Part shown: positions 24,984-34,600 of the stretch, piece after piece | How positions within the stretch are numbered: position 1 is the first letter of the stretch | How the letters are laid out: the number at the start of each line of letters is the position of its first letter | NCBI GenBank assembly: GCA_016844955.1 | Contig: JAERTH010000161.1 | Coordinates: forward strand, 1-54,529 | DNA length: 54,529 nt | Source: Fidelibacterota bacterium | Lineage (GTDB): Bacteria; Fidelibacterota; UBA8477; JABMPR01 | Direction: 5' to 3' | Notes under the pieces: model-generated | The model's database searches: none | The model's input: only the letters and a program-made list of their open reading frames with translations | Told to the model about the DNA's origin: nothing | Position numbers and translations under genes: made by a program

Positions 24984-26033
24984 CCACTCCGCCGTGAAAA
25001 TGTGTGTAGCCCGTGGGTTGTCGGCATCGCGGTTGGAGGCGAAGGCCATATATTTTCCATCGGGGCTGAACATGGGGAAACTATCAAAGAATTGATTGTT
25101 GGTGAGGCGTTTCAGTCCGCTTCCATCAATCTTCACCATATAGAGTTCGAAGTTATGACCAAAGGCGCCGGCTTGCTCATTCCAGTCATCCATGTTTGAG
25201 GAAAACACCACATGCTCACCATCAGGATGCCATGAGGGAGCCCAATTGGTGGCTGCATTATCCGTGAGACGGACCTGACCGGTCCCATCGGCATTCATAA
25301 CATAGATAGATAGAGGAACTGCTTCAACCTGATCCAGGGCCATGTTTTCTTGCCAGCGCAGGGTATCTTCAGCATTCTCAGGGTACCAGGCTCTCCAGAC
25401 GATCTTTTGCGCATCTGGACTAAAATATGGTCCACCATCATATCCCAGGTGGTTGGTGATACGCTGAACATCGGATCCGTCAATATTCATGCTGAACAGC
25501 TCAAGGTCATCATCAATTTCTGAGGTAAAAATTACGCGACCCGTTGAAAAGGATACTGTTGGTTCGGCATCATAACCTGCATTTTCACGAATACGAATCA
25601 GATCACTTCCATCTGGATTGGCTGAATAGATATCATATGGAAAAAGCGGCCAGATATATTTGTTGCCCTGTGGTTTTGGCCTGGGAGGACAACTATCCAC
25701 CACACCAAAGGTTGAGGCGAAAATGATTCGACTTTTATCAATACTGAAGTAGGAACAGGTATTGGCACCAATTTCCGGGCTGACCATGCGTTGCTCCGAT
25801 CCATCGGCATTCATGATGTAGATTTTATCACATCCATTACCATCCCGTTTACTCTGGAAGATAATCTCTTCACCTCTGGGACCCCAGTAGGCTTCACCAT
25901 TGTCCCCTTTAAAAGTTAATTGTTGGACATTCGAGAGACCAAAGGGCCGCTCCTCTATAACAACTTCCTGCTGAGTGCTACATGCAATTAGTGCCAGCAT
26001 GAACAGTACAGAAATACTCGATTTTATATTCAA
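24975..26033 (-). CDS. TolB-like PD40/WD40-repeat lipoprotein
   Basis: The 352-residue protein has a lipoprotein signal (FMLALIACSTQ) and then five or six repeats of the PD40/TolB-like beta-propeller ('YIMNADGSEQRM', 'YSANPDGSDLIRI', 'FSMNIDGSDVQRIT', 'YVMNADGTGQVRLT', 'YMVKIDGSGLKRLT' followed by 'FSPDGKYMAFASNR'). It is probably a periplasmic or surface-anchored propeller that binds partners rather than an enzyme. The start is TTG at 26033 with AGGAG six bases away; no ATG lies in a better position. It follows the three coupled secreted-protein genes after 40 bases and could belong to that operon. Classic TolB has an extra N-terminal domain, which is absent here, so it is not TolB itself. 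Confidence 0.85.
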   Translation of the reverse strand: MNIKSSISVLFMLALIACSTQQEVVIEERPFGLSNVQQLTFKGDNGEAYWGPRGEEIIFQSKRDGNGCDKIYIMNADGSEQRMVSPEIGANTCSYFSIDKSRIIFASTFGVVDSCPPRPKPQGNKYIWPLFPYDIYSANPDGSDLIRIRENAGYDAEPTVSFSTGRVIFTSEIDDDLELFSMNIDGSDVQRITNHLGYDGGPYFSPDAQKIVWRAWYPENAEDTLRWQENMALDQVEAVPLSIYVMNADGTGQVRLTDNAATNWAPSWHPDGEHVVFSSNMDDWNEQAGAFGHNFELYMVKIDGSGLKRLTNNQFFDSFPMFSPDGKYMAFASNRDADNPRATHIFTAEWND

Positions 26034-26073
26034 GTTGTACTCCTATATACGATTTTCTGTGTTTTATGATTGT

Positions 26074-27270
26074 CTAATTTCGTTCCAATTCAACACGATA
26101 CAAAAGAACAGCATTATGTATATGAATTGCAAACAGATCTTCGCCGATCTGAGAAATTTTTGGGAGGGATGTTGACCAACTCCCGAAAGAACTACGGTGG
26201 GCAATGCGACCAGTTTTATTGACGCCTTCCAGCTCAAACTTACGATATGCCTGTTGCCCGGTTTCTGTGAAATAGGTTTCATAGCGAATGTATAGAAACA
26301 AGCCCCACTTTGTCAGAAAGGCAGCATCACTGACATGAGCGAGGTCTATAGGATGATAACTGGTAACAACTGACCCATCCCCCAGGTTGATGACGTTCAA
26401 ATCCTTTTCGGAGATGATAAAGACACCCTTTTGACCTAGCGGCCTGATATCCCAGGTTTTCCAGGGATACTGCGCAAGTAAACGGTCCCGATCATATAGA
26501 TGGAGAATGGGACCAAGACCTGCATCCACTTCCAGAAAGAAATAGTCTGTTCCCGGGACTGAACTAATACCATTCAGTATTCCGTCATATTTAAGGGGTG
26601 TGCCCATGGGAATATCATGGCGCCAGAGTCTTACCTCGATAGCGGATGAATCCGGATTATCTGATTTGGTGCAGGTGGTAGCCGTAACCAGTTCATCTCT
26701 ATTCTTCAATTCCTCAGCCATGAGAAAATGCGTACAGTTGATGGGATCATGTTTGATACAGGAGTCAATATACAGTAGGGTATCCTCCCCACTGAGTTCC
26801 AGTACCCAAGGTTGTCCTTTTTCAGTGATTACGATGGTTCTCTCATTGGTTAGCTTATAATCGAGCTCCCCGCCAAAAAGATCTACACCATGAACCAGTG
26901 TGTATTTTTGATTCCCCTGAGAATCATACACTTGAAATGAATACAGACGCTTAGGTTCTTCAATTTCGATAGAGGAGTGATCTTGGACCAGCATGAATGC
27001 CGACTGATTCTCATTCATTTTGAAGCGATCCCCAGCATCACGTGGAATTTGCCTGATTATATTTCCAGTACTGTCGTAACGGGTTATGAGATCAGTGGCA
27101 ACAATGTACCCGATTGGAAATCCTGTTCCATCCTCCCGGAAAATGATTTGTTCCATGGGTTTATCGAAAGTCCACTGTGCATAGGGTAATACCTTCAATA
27201 CATCAGCATGAACAATCCCGTGGATAATAAGTATCAGGAGTAAATATTTGGTTGTTTTCACTATTGTCAT
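26074..27270 (-). CDS. Secreted protein of unknown function, propeller-like
   Basis: The 398-residue protein has a hydrophobic leader (YLLLILIIHGIVHADVL) and a beta-rich body with recurring acidic/aromatic repeats ('GTGFPIGYIVATD', 'LGPILHLYDRDRLLAQYPW'). It looks like a 6-7-bladed propeller but no family can be named. The start ATG overlaps the stop of the M23-like gene upstream (ATGA), so it is probably made together with it. It shares its style with the 378-residue protein encoded at 29399, at the other side of the M23-like gene; the two may be partner proteins. No motif for catalysis is visible. Confidence 0.75.
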   Translation of the reverse strand: MTIVKTTKYLLLILIIHGIVHADVLKVLPYAQWTFDKPMEQIIFREDGTGFPIGYIVATDLITRYDSTGNIIRQIPRDAGDRFKMNENQSAFMLVQDHSSIEIEEPKRLYSFQVYDSQGNQKYTLVHGVDLFGGELDYKLTNERTIVITEKGQPWVLELSGEDTLLYIDSCIKHDPINCTHFLMAEELKNRDELVTATTCTKSDNPDSSAIEVRLWRHDIPMGTPLKYDGILNGISSVPGTDYFFLEVDAGLGPILHLYDRDRLLAQYPWKTWDIRPLGQKGVFIISEKDLNVINLGDGSVVTSYHPIDLAHVSDAAFLTKWGLFLYIRYETYFTETGQQAYRKFELEGVNKTGRIAHRSSFGSWSTSLPKISQIGEDLFAIHIHNAVLLYRVELERN

Positions 27271-29402
27271 TTGAGCATCAGCATCTTGTGGGTACTACTC
27301 TGGCGATTGTCCTGGGTTAACCTAACAAAATATGGTCCACTGGGAAGCCCATTTCCAGATTGATCCACCCCACTCCACTGGTATGAATGACTCCCGGCAG
27401 ATTTGTGCCCCAGGCTGCGATGCATTACTTCCCGTCCTTGAATATCATAAATGGTCAGTAATGTATAACCAGATGCATCCAACTCAAAGTTTATGGTTGA
27501 AGCGGCATTGAAGGGATTGGGGTAGATATTCTTCACACCAAAACGTGTGGGAGCTTCAGTCTCACTGATACTGGCTACCCCCTCAAAATATTGCATCACC
27601 CGCTCAAGCAGCTCGGCTCGATCTGATTCTGTTGCAATAGTCTCAAAGGCAAAGCCCATGACAAAGCTGGCTGAATTTTCATTGCGATGGGCAATCCCGG
27701 CATTCAGGTCATTTCCATATTTGAGTACAATTTCACCGCCAGAGCTTGGTGCGAAGTGATCCGGCCAATCTTCCACATAAGGGGTGGCACCGTAGGTAAA
27801 GCCAATACCCGAAAAATGGCTACCATGGCCAATGATATTGTAGTCGTCAGCATTGTCACCTGAATACTCTACATGCAGGATTTCATTCAAAAAATACAGG
27901 TCAGCTTGCGTGCCGGCACTTAAATCATAGCCAATTTCTGCTCCAGAGGCAAAGAAGGCTCCACCAGACTCTAAATAAGTGGAGATTATGTTCTGTTCAG
28001 AGGTGCTGAAGGTTTCAGAAGTACGACTGTCATCCCCAACAAACCAGAAGACAGCTTTATACTCAGATAGGTCAGAGTTTTCAATAATCCACTCATTGCT
28101 CACCGTATAAAGGGCATGGTCTACATCATACTCGCGGAGTGCTTCGGAATAATAGGTGGCAAAATTGTGGTTGTTCGCAGACCATGATCCCCCGGTTCTA
28201 TCAAATCCATCCACGATGAGGATGGGAGCTCCATCGTTATCAAGTTTGATACCATAGGTATCAGAGGGCTCACTCAAATTCGGAATGGGTGCATCATCAA
28301 CTGCCCTCAGACGGAATTGTGCCTGAAAGTTATTTGAGAGGCCTGGAATTGTGAAGCTGGTCATCTCTGCAGTAAGAATGTCAGGGCCATGATTTGAGGC
28401 CCAGGTCTCACCATTTGTGGAAAACTCAAGTTTGTAGCCCACCAGATCAGCATCTTCAACCGGTGGCCATTCAATCAGGAAGTTTCCATCGGAACCTGCA
28501 CCCAGGTAGGTTATCACCGGCTGGGGTGGTGGCAAAAGGTCGATGTCACTGATGTTGATGCGGACATAGGTTGTATCCCAGTTATCTCTTGCATCAGAAC
28601 TCATGACAGAAACCACATAAGGACCCGGTTCGTATTGATCACAATCAAGATAACTGTTGGTCGTAATGCGATTTGTCACGATATATTTGTAGATACTCGT
28701 ACTGGATCCTGGCGCATAGACATTGTTGATATAAGCGCTGGAATAGTATTCATCAGCCTCAAAATTGAAATAGGGGCCCGCTAGTACCTCACTGGTGTCT
28801 CCTGAGTGCAGTGCCCAGCCAATGGTATAGATGCCATTGTTCATATCAATGCTGGACAAAAGGTCTGTGGTATCCGCAGCCTGGGCGATAATGTCCACTC
28901 GGCCACTGATACTGTTGGTAGGGAATTGGGTAAAACTCCCATCCATGACAAATTCAATAATGGGTGATCTGGGGTGATAGGGATCTTCAAATGGCGTTAG
29001 ACCTCCCGGTAGCAAGGGATTCCCATAATTGGGGTAGTATCCATAATTTAAATGGACATGGGCATAACTATCAGTGCGACCAACGACATCACCTGCGTTT
29101 ATTAGATCCCCGTTTCTAATCGTGCTCAACGGAATGACGTGGACATAGGCAAAGCTCCCCACCCGAATGCTCGTTCCCAATACTCCCGATGCAGTACCAC
29201 CTACAATGGCTAAAACATCTTCACCTGGTGCCAGCGGGATATCCGTTCCATTGTGAAAATGATCTCGATCCTCACGACATTCATCAAAAGTCGATGATAT
29301 GCGATGTTGTTCATTCCGGGGAGCCATGGGCCATGGAAAATCGGACTGAGAAATCAGTCCGATTGGTATCCATAGTAATGCGAGAAAAACTATTCGATTC
29401 AT
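27267..29402 (-). CDS. Secreted M23-peptidase-like protein with FN3 and T9SS-type sorting domain
   Basis: The 711-residue protein starts with a signal peptide (MNRIVFLALLWIPIGLISQS). An M23/LytM-like domain follows: 'HFHNGTDI' gives the H-x3-D pair (His50, Asp54), 'YVHV' gives His88, and 'HVHLNYG' gives the H-x-H pair (115, 117), so the zinc site of a peptidoglycan endopeptidase seems complete. Then come a fibronectin-type-III-like part near residues 290-385, a Rossmann/GATase-like part near 395-600 and a C-terminal FlgD-like sorting domain ('YPNPFNAASTINF', ending GPYFVRLTQDN). The layout suggests a secreted, T9SS-type envelope- or prey-wall-active enzyme. It overlaps both flanking genes by four bases (ATGA), so three secreted proteins are coupled. 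Confidence 0.85.
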   Translation of the reverse strand: MNRIVFLALLWIPIGLISQSDFPWPMAPRNEQHRISSTFDECREDRDHFHNGTDIPLAPGEDVLAIVGGTASGVLGTSIRVGSFAYVHVIPLSTIRNGDLINAGDVVGRTDSYAHVHLNYGYYPNYGNPLLPGGLTPFEDPYHPRSPIIEFVMDGSFTQFPTNSISGRVDIIAQAADTTDLLSSIDMNNGIYTIGWALHSGDTSEVLAGPYFNFEADEYYSSAYINNVYAPGSSTSIYKYIVTNRITTNSYLDCDQYEPGPYVVSVMSSDARDNWDTTYVRINISDIDLLPPPQPVITYLGAGSDGNFLIEWPPVEDADLVGYKLEFSTNGETWASNHGPDILTAEMTSFTIPGLSNNFQAQFRLRAVDDAPIPNLSEPSDTYGIKLDNDGAPILIVDGFDRTGGSWSANNHNFATYYSEALREYDVDHALYTVSNEWIIENSDLSEYKAVFWFVGDDSRTSETFSTSEQNIISTYLESGGAFFASGAEIGYDLSAGTQADLYFLNEILHVEYSGDNADDYNIIGHGSHFSGIGFTYGATPYVEDWPDHFAPSSGGEIVLKYGNDLNAGIAHRNENSASFVMGFAFETIATESDRAELLERVMQYFEGVASISETEAPTRFGVKNIYPNPFNAASTINFELDASGYTLLTIYDIQGREVMHRSLGHKSAGSHSYQWSGVDQSGNGLPSGPYFVRLTQDNRQSSTHKMLMLK

Positions 29403-30535
29403 TGGCTAATCTCTAGCCACTCATAACCGGTGCCCAGATAGAATCGTGTCCCATCCGTATGTAGTTGGAACAGTTTAGGAAAGCGCGGGTCGATTTGTAC
29501 TGAGGTGGATTTATCAGCCAATGGAAAATATATCTGCGCAAAATGGGTGTTCCGTTTTACAAAAAAATCAACAGGCACTCTTATAATGCCAATGACCCCA
29601 TCATCGTTGATAGTCAGTCCCAGCGATGCTTTACTGGCATGCTCAAACTCAATTTCTCGGACTCGTTTTCGATTGATTTCGAATAACTGAATCGTTTCAT
29701 GACCACTGAGGGCAGCCAGATACTCTCCATTGGGAGACATGACCAGTTCATGGCCAAAATTTTCATTGGTCCAGAGCACTTCCCCATGGGCAGTAATTTC
29801 AACAATCATGGGTTGCATATCCTCATTCTGAGGATTGTAATTGTAGCCACTTACAAAGAATCGATTGTGCTCAAAGACGGCTTTCTGCACGTAGGCAAAT
29901 GGCAAATAGAAGGTACGCTGATCACGACCATCAGCGCTCATACGAATAAAGAGTGCATTGTCAAAGCCGGGCCGCTCAATCAATATGTAACACTGATCCC
30001 CCACCCACTGCATGAGCAGGTTGCGCTCCATGCTATAGTCACCCTCATCTTGATACAGCAGCCCTTCGGAAGTGAGTTCCCCATCGACATAAAGATAGAT
30101 GGTGGCCTTAACCGGGTCAGCCAGAGCCAGGACGCCCGCATCCGATATGGCGGATACCAGTGGTTTCAGGTCTGAGCCAGTTCCCCGGCTCACTTTTGCC
30201 ACGAGTTCGTCATGTGTATTCAGGATGAAGTAGTCTGCGTATCTCAGGCCATCCTTAATCTCGTCCATTCCCTGCAACAATGAAAGCAGACGATAATTTG
30301 CAGTGGGAGAAAGGGATATTTTCGAATTGGGATCATAGAGATTCATCTGGTTGAGTGTCTGATTCTCAATCTGAAAATGGTGGGTGGCTGAAGTAACATA
30401 CAATGGTTGACCTTCAAAGGCCACCCATGACCGGGCCGCCTCTGTGAGCTCAATCATCTGGTTCAATCCTGCACTGTATCCCAGACTTAAACCCAGACTC
30501 AGGACTAGCAGAATAACCTTTGTATGCGATCTCAT
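29399..30535 (-). CDS. Secreted protein of unknown function, propeller-like
   Basis: The 378-residue protein carries a signal peptide (VILLVLSLGLSLGYSAG) and a beta-rich body with repeated strand-turn-strand blocks ('HGEVLWTNENFGHELVMSPNGEYLAALSG'), which looks like an incomplete beta-propeller of the quinoprotein type. I cannot name the family. Its stop overlaps the next gene's start (ATGA). An SD of GGGAG lies upstream. It is 47 bases after the PorV/PorQ-like gene, so it may extend that operon. The paired propeller-like protein at 26074 frames the M23-like protein on the other side. Confidence 0.75.
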   Translation of the reverse strand: MRSHTKVILLVLSLGLSLGYSAGLNQMIELTEAARSWVAFEGQPLYVTSATHHFQIENQTLNQMNLYDPNSKISLSPTANYRLLSLLQGMDEIKDGLRYADYFILNTHDELVAKVSRGTGSDLKPLVSAISDAGVLALADPVKATIYLYVDGELTSEGLLYQDEGDYSMERNLLMQWVGDQCYILIERPGFDNALFIRMSADGRDQRTFYLPFAYVQKAVFEHNRFFVSGYNYNPQNEDMQPMIVEITAHGEVLWTNENFGHELVMSPNGEYLAALSGHETIQLFEINRKRVREIEFEHASKASLGLTINDDGVIGIIRVPVDFFVKRNTHFAQIYFPLADKSTSVQIDPRFPKLFQLHTDGTRFYLGTGYEWLEISQ

Positions 30536-30582
30536 TTTAATCTTTCTCCCGGGGCATCGGGTTTACCATGAATTGGTTAGCC

Positions 30583-31629
30583 TTAAAATTCCAGACTCAG
30601 GCTGAAGCGTTTTGTATCTCTGAGAATACCCCAATCGCCATAAGCCATATCAAGTTTAAACCGCAGATTTCTGGAGATAAGCAAATTCAAGCCACCACCG
30701 ACATTAAAACCTTCAGGAGAATATTGATTCCCATCTTCATCAGTATCATCAAGATAAAAGGTCTGTCCAGCTCGGATAAAGGCCATATCCATGATGTTTA
30801 TCTCGCCCCCAAAGCTCAGGCTTTCAGCGTAATTATTGGGGTGAGCAGCATCCATTGCCAGGGTAAGCTTGGCATGTGGCAGTTTTACCACATCGCCAGC
30901 CACACCAACTCTAAAGATGAGAGGCAGTGACCAATAATCAGTATCCAGATGGGCATTGATTTTGGAGTTATTGCCTTCTTTCTCTTCATCAATATCATAT
31001 TTGATCAGGGTGTCATCACCCCTCAGCTGCATTTTGCTTCCAAAATTTGACACGCTCATTCCAATCTTAACATCCTTGAACTGTGACCTGAATGTAGTTC
31101 CCAGATCCACAGCAACTGAACTGGCCTTCATGTGCCAGATTCGTTCTTCAATGTATTTAACATTGGCACCAAAGGTAAAGCGATCTGTAAAGCTTCGTCC
31201 CCAACCCAGGGTGGCGCTAAAATCCGTTGCATCAAATTTCTCACCGGTACCATCTGGTTGAGAAACAGTGGTTACGTCCATCTCACCTACTGAAATGCTG
31301 GTCAATGCCACACCGACTGTACCAAGGGTCCCCATAGGGAAAGCTGCAGAGACATTATTAAAGTCAATGCCCGCCAGCCAATTGGTCTGGACAAAACTGA
31401 CTTCGCTCTTTTTCATAAGGGCGAGGCCACCTGGATTCCAATAGAGTGAGTTGACATCATTCACCACAGCAACATAGGCATTTCCCATGGATGTTCCTCT
31501 GGCTCCAATTCCGATTTCCAGAAATGAAGCTGCAGTGGTACCCCTTTTGGAAACCGCCTGTAGATTGCTTGTCAGTACAATTGCCAAGAGCAGAAGAACG
31601 ACGCGAGAGAGTGTTTTTGAAGTTTTCAT
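30583..31629 (-). CDS. PorV/PorQ-family outer-membrane protein (copy 2)
   Basis: The 348-residue protein is a beta-barrel with a signal peptide (VVLLLLAIVLTSNLQAV) and the family start 'GTTAASFLEIGIGARGTSMGNAYVAVVNDVNSLYWNPGGLA'. In T9SS bacteria PorV binds the C-terminal signals of exported proteins and carries them to the attachment complex; PorV/PorQ-family relatives elsewhere are of unknown role. The last residue is Phe (RFSLSLEF), as expected for a BAM-assembled barrel. It is a close paralogue of the protein encoded at 39911 and follows its ~1600-residue partner gene by 9 bases. Confidence 0.88.
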   Translation of the reverse strand: MKTSKTLSRVVLLLLAIVLTSNLQAVSKRGTTAASFLEIGIGARGTSMGNAYVAVVNDVNSLYWNPGGLALMKKSEVSFVQTNWLAGIDFNNVSAAFPMGTLGTVGVALTSISVGEMDVTTVSQPDGTGEKFDATDFSATLGWGRSFTDRFTFGANVKYIEERIWHMKASSVAVDLGTTFRSQFKDVKIGMSVSNFGSKMQLRGDDTLIKYDIDEEKEGNNSKINAHLDTDYWSLPLIFRVGVAGDVVKLPHAKLTLAMDAAHPNNYAESLSFGGEINIMDMAFIRAGQTFYLDDTDEDGNQYSPEGFNVGGGLNLLISRNLRFKLDMAYGDWGILRDTKRFSLSLEF

Positions 31630-31638
31630 GCCATCCTC

Positions 31639-34600
31639 CTATTTGATCACAGCAAATTTGCTGATATGATTGCCAATTCCTGGTGCATCCACATGGTATA
31701 AATACACACCGAATGCGATTTCGAGCCCGTCCTGTGATAATAAATCCCAGGATTCAGCTCCATCCCATATCTCTGAATTGTGTTCAATGGTATCCACATA
31801 TTTACCACTGATGGTGTAAATGCGAATTGTACACTCAGGTGGCAAGTGTATGAAATCGATCTTACGTGTACCTCTACCTGACTCATACAAATGCTGTGGT
31901 TCCCAGGAAGCCGTCACCACATATGGATTGGGGACAACTGAGATGTCCTCAAGCATATCTGAATCCACGGCATGATCTATCATAGCTCTTTGGGTGGTAA
32001 AGGTCAGCGTATCCAACGCTGAGAAGGGCTTCTTGGACTTGATGATGTACTGATCACCAGGCTTGGGTGCCCAATCCTCCCATTCTCCATCCAGCTTTCT
32101 GGCAACTGAATTTTCGGTTCCAAGCCAGATGCTTCCATCGTCCATCTTTGCCACTGCCTGGATTTTGTCAGCATTAAACTCGGGGACATCGTCTCCAGTG
32201 AAATATTGGATCTGGTTCACTGAATCAGATTCCATAAGGTCTACGATTGCATAGCCTTTCCTGGTAGCCAGGTGTACATGTTGATCAGCGGTGACAAAAA
32301 TGTCATTGATCCATGTTCCTATCAAACTATCGCTTCGAGAAAAGACAAAGCTGCTATCCGGGATATTGTAAATATTCAACCCGGACTTTGTACCGATGTA
32401 TAAGCTATCTCCACTGACTGCAAGGGATAGAATGGAATTGTGATTGAGATCAGAGTTGTCCTTATTCAAGAGAGTGATGCTATCATCAATGGTATTATAG
32501 AGCTCCAATCCTTTAGTACTGGTTCCAATAGCGAGTGTACCATTCCCCAGGTCAACAATATCTATTGACTTTTCCTGGACAATTCCAGTCAGGATTGAGT
32601 CATCTTCAGCAGTCGCGAAGGTGTCTGCTGCCCAATCAATGGTGGTAATACTATTTTCGCCAAGAATATGAGCAATGTTTGATCTGTTCCAGTCCCAACG
32701 CAATACACCTTTTGTTGAAACGGACCACAATATGCCTTCAGAGTCTTCGATTACTTTATCAAAGCTGATGAAATCAGATTTATCATTCTCAGCATTACCA
32801 CCAATCACCATATCCATGGCATAGGTTCTCCAGCCAAGACCAGAGTACACATTCAGACCACTGGCAGTACCCAGCAAAAGGGTTCCATTATTGCTGAATG
32901 CAAGATCATTAATGTGGTTTGAAGCCAACCCGGCAGCTGTAGTAATGTTACTCCAGGACTCTCCATCATATACACCAAGCCCTTGGCCTGATGTAGCACA
33001 TATGATTAAGTCATCCCATTTGGTGATATCATTGATGTCTCCGACTTTGGCACGGGTACTCATTTTCCAGGTGACTCGGAACTCATCACCAGCCGTAATC
33101 GTGGAGTAGAAGGTATGTCCGGCCTTCATCACTGAGTCACGCACACCGGATGCCAGCAATCTGACGGGCTTGTCATTGGTAAGATCATGCATATTGAATG
33201 CAAGACGTCTATTATCGATTGAGGTATCAACCACACTTGGATGGACCGTTACCAAATAATCAAAGGGTACAGACTTGTGCGGGAAATTATTATAGCGATC
33301 ATCAGAGAGTACGATCTCAAAATTTAACCCCGGAGTCATCCAGCCTGTTTCCTCTTCAATGAGCATGGTCTCATCATTGGTGATATTGACTTTAAATCCT
33401 TCGGTCACCAATCCTCTCGCCTCTCCGCTAAGATCCTGACGATCAGATAGCAGTGTCTTACCTGAGGATAAGTTGGTCAATGCGTATGAGGTGGTCACTC
33501 TGGCCAATTCATCGATGTCATTCACATCAATATTGGGTTCTCCCAAATCAGGTTTCGCATTGGCCTGGGTACCAGTAGGATTGTTGACTGGATCCCAGTT
33601 ATCCTGATTGGGATCGCCACCCAGATTCAGTGCTGTTTCAGAGCAGGGAGAATTTGGATTGCCCGTTTCATATTCATCAGTACAACCATCAGCCCCAACA
33701 TCTTGATTCAGCGGTTCCCAGCCATCCCAAATTCCCAGACTGGGAAGTACGGTAAAACTGGTATCTGGAATCAGGACAAAATACTGGAGAAAAGTTGCAT
33801 CTTCAGATGTTATGGTTTGTGTATCAACAAAAGTGGTTACGAACTCAAAATTTGCGAATTCAAACCGTGTTGTAGATTCAGTTATGTTATAAGTAGCCTT
33901 GACCTCATTCAGGTTGATATGCAGAGTGTCAGTACTGGCAGGGATAATTATATCCAGTGTGGGTGACAGTTCTACCACAGTATTTTCATCAACCCAGGTG
34001 GCCCAATCGTTATCGTTATCAATCCCGTCTTCGGACCAGTCATGGAATGTTATCTGGTACTGATCATTGGCATGAATCTCAGAGGGGTCTATGACTGTAA
34101 CTTCATAAGAACCAGTTCCCAGGCTGGTTGCATCATCTGGAATGATTTCTGGAGCTACATAGGCCATGGCTGGTGCGTTTGGAACCGCAACTCCCGTATT
34201 TATGGCAAACTTTACCGGGGTTCCAGAAGCATTGATTTCAATTTTCTTGGTACATTCAGAGGGTGTGATTATGGGACGCAGCTCTACATCTGAAATACCC
34301 CTCTCGTAGAAATCATGATCAAAACCGTAGTCATAGGAGACTACGGCATAGTAATAGGTTTGTCCATTCTCTACGGTGTTATCGACCCAGGAATGTCTCA
34401 GACCGGTATCAGTACCCATATCCAGATGAATTCCATTCAAGCCATAAGGATGTGGTCCCACCAGGCCATCAGCTTTATCAAACTGGGCAATGGGTTTATT
34501 GAATGTCTGATTGCCATAGGTATCGGTGATATTCCAGATTTCATTGAAGGCAGGGTCAGTAGCCCGATAAATACGGTAGCCCTCAAAGTCCATCCCATAG

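Noticed and set aside
24975..26033. Calling the PD40 lipoprotein TolB
   Set aside because: The N-terminal TolB domain is missing, the protein is a lipoprotein and no tol/pal genes are near.
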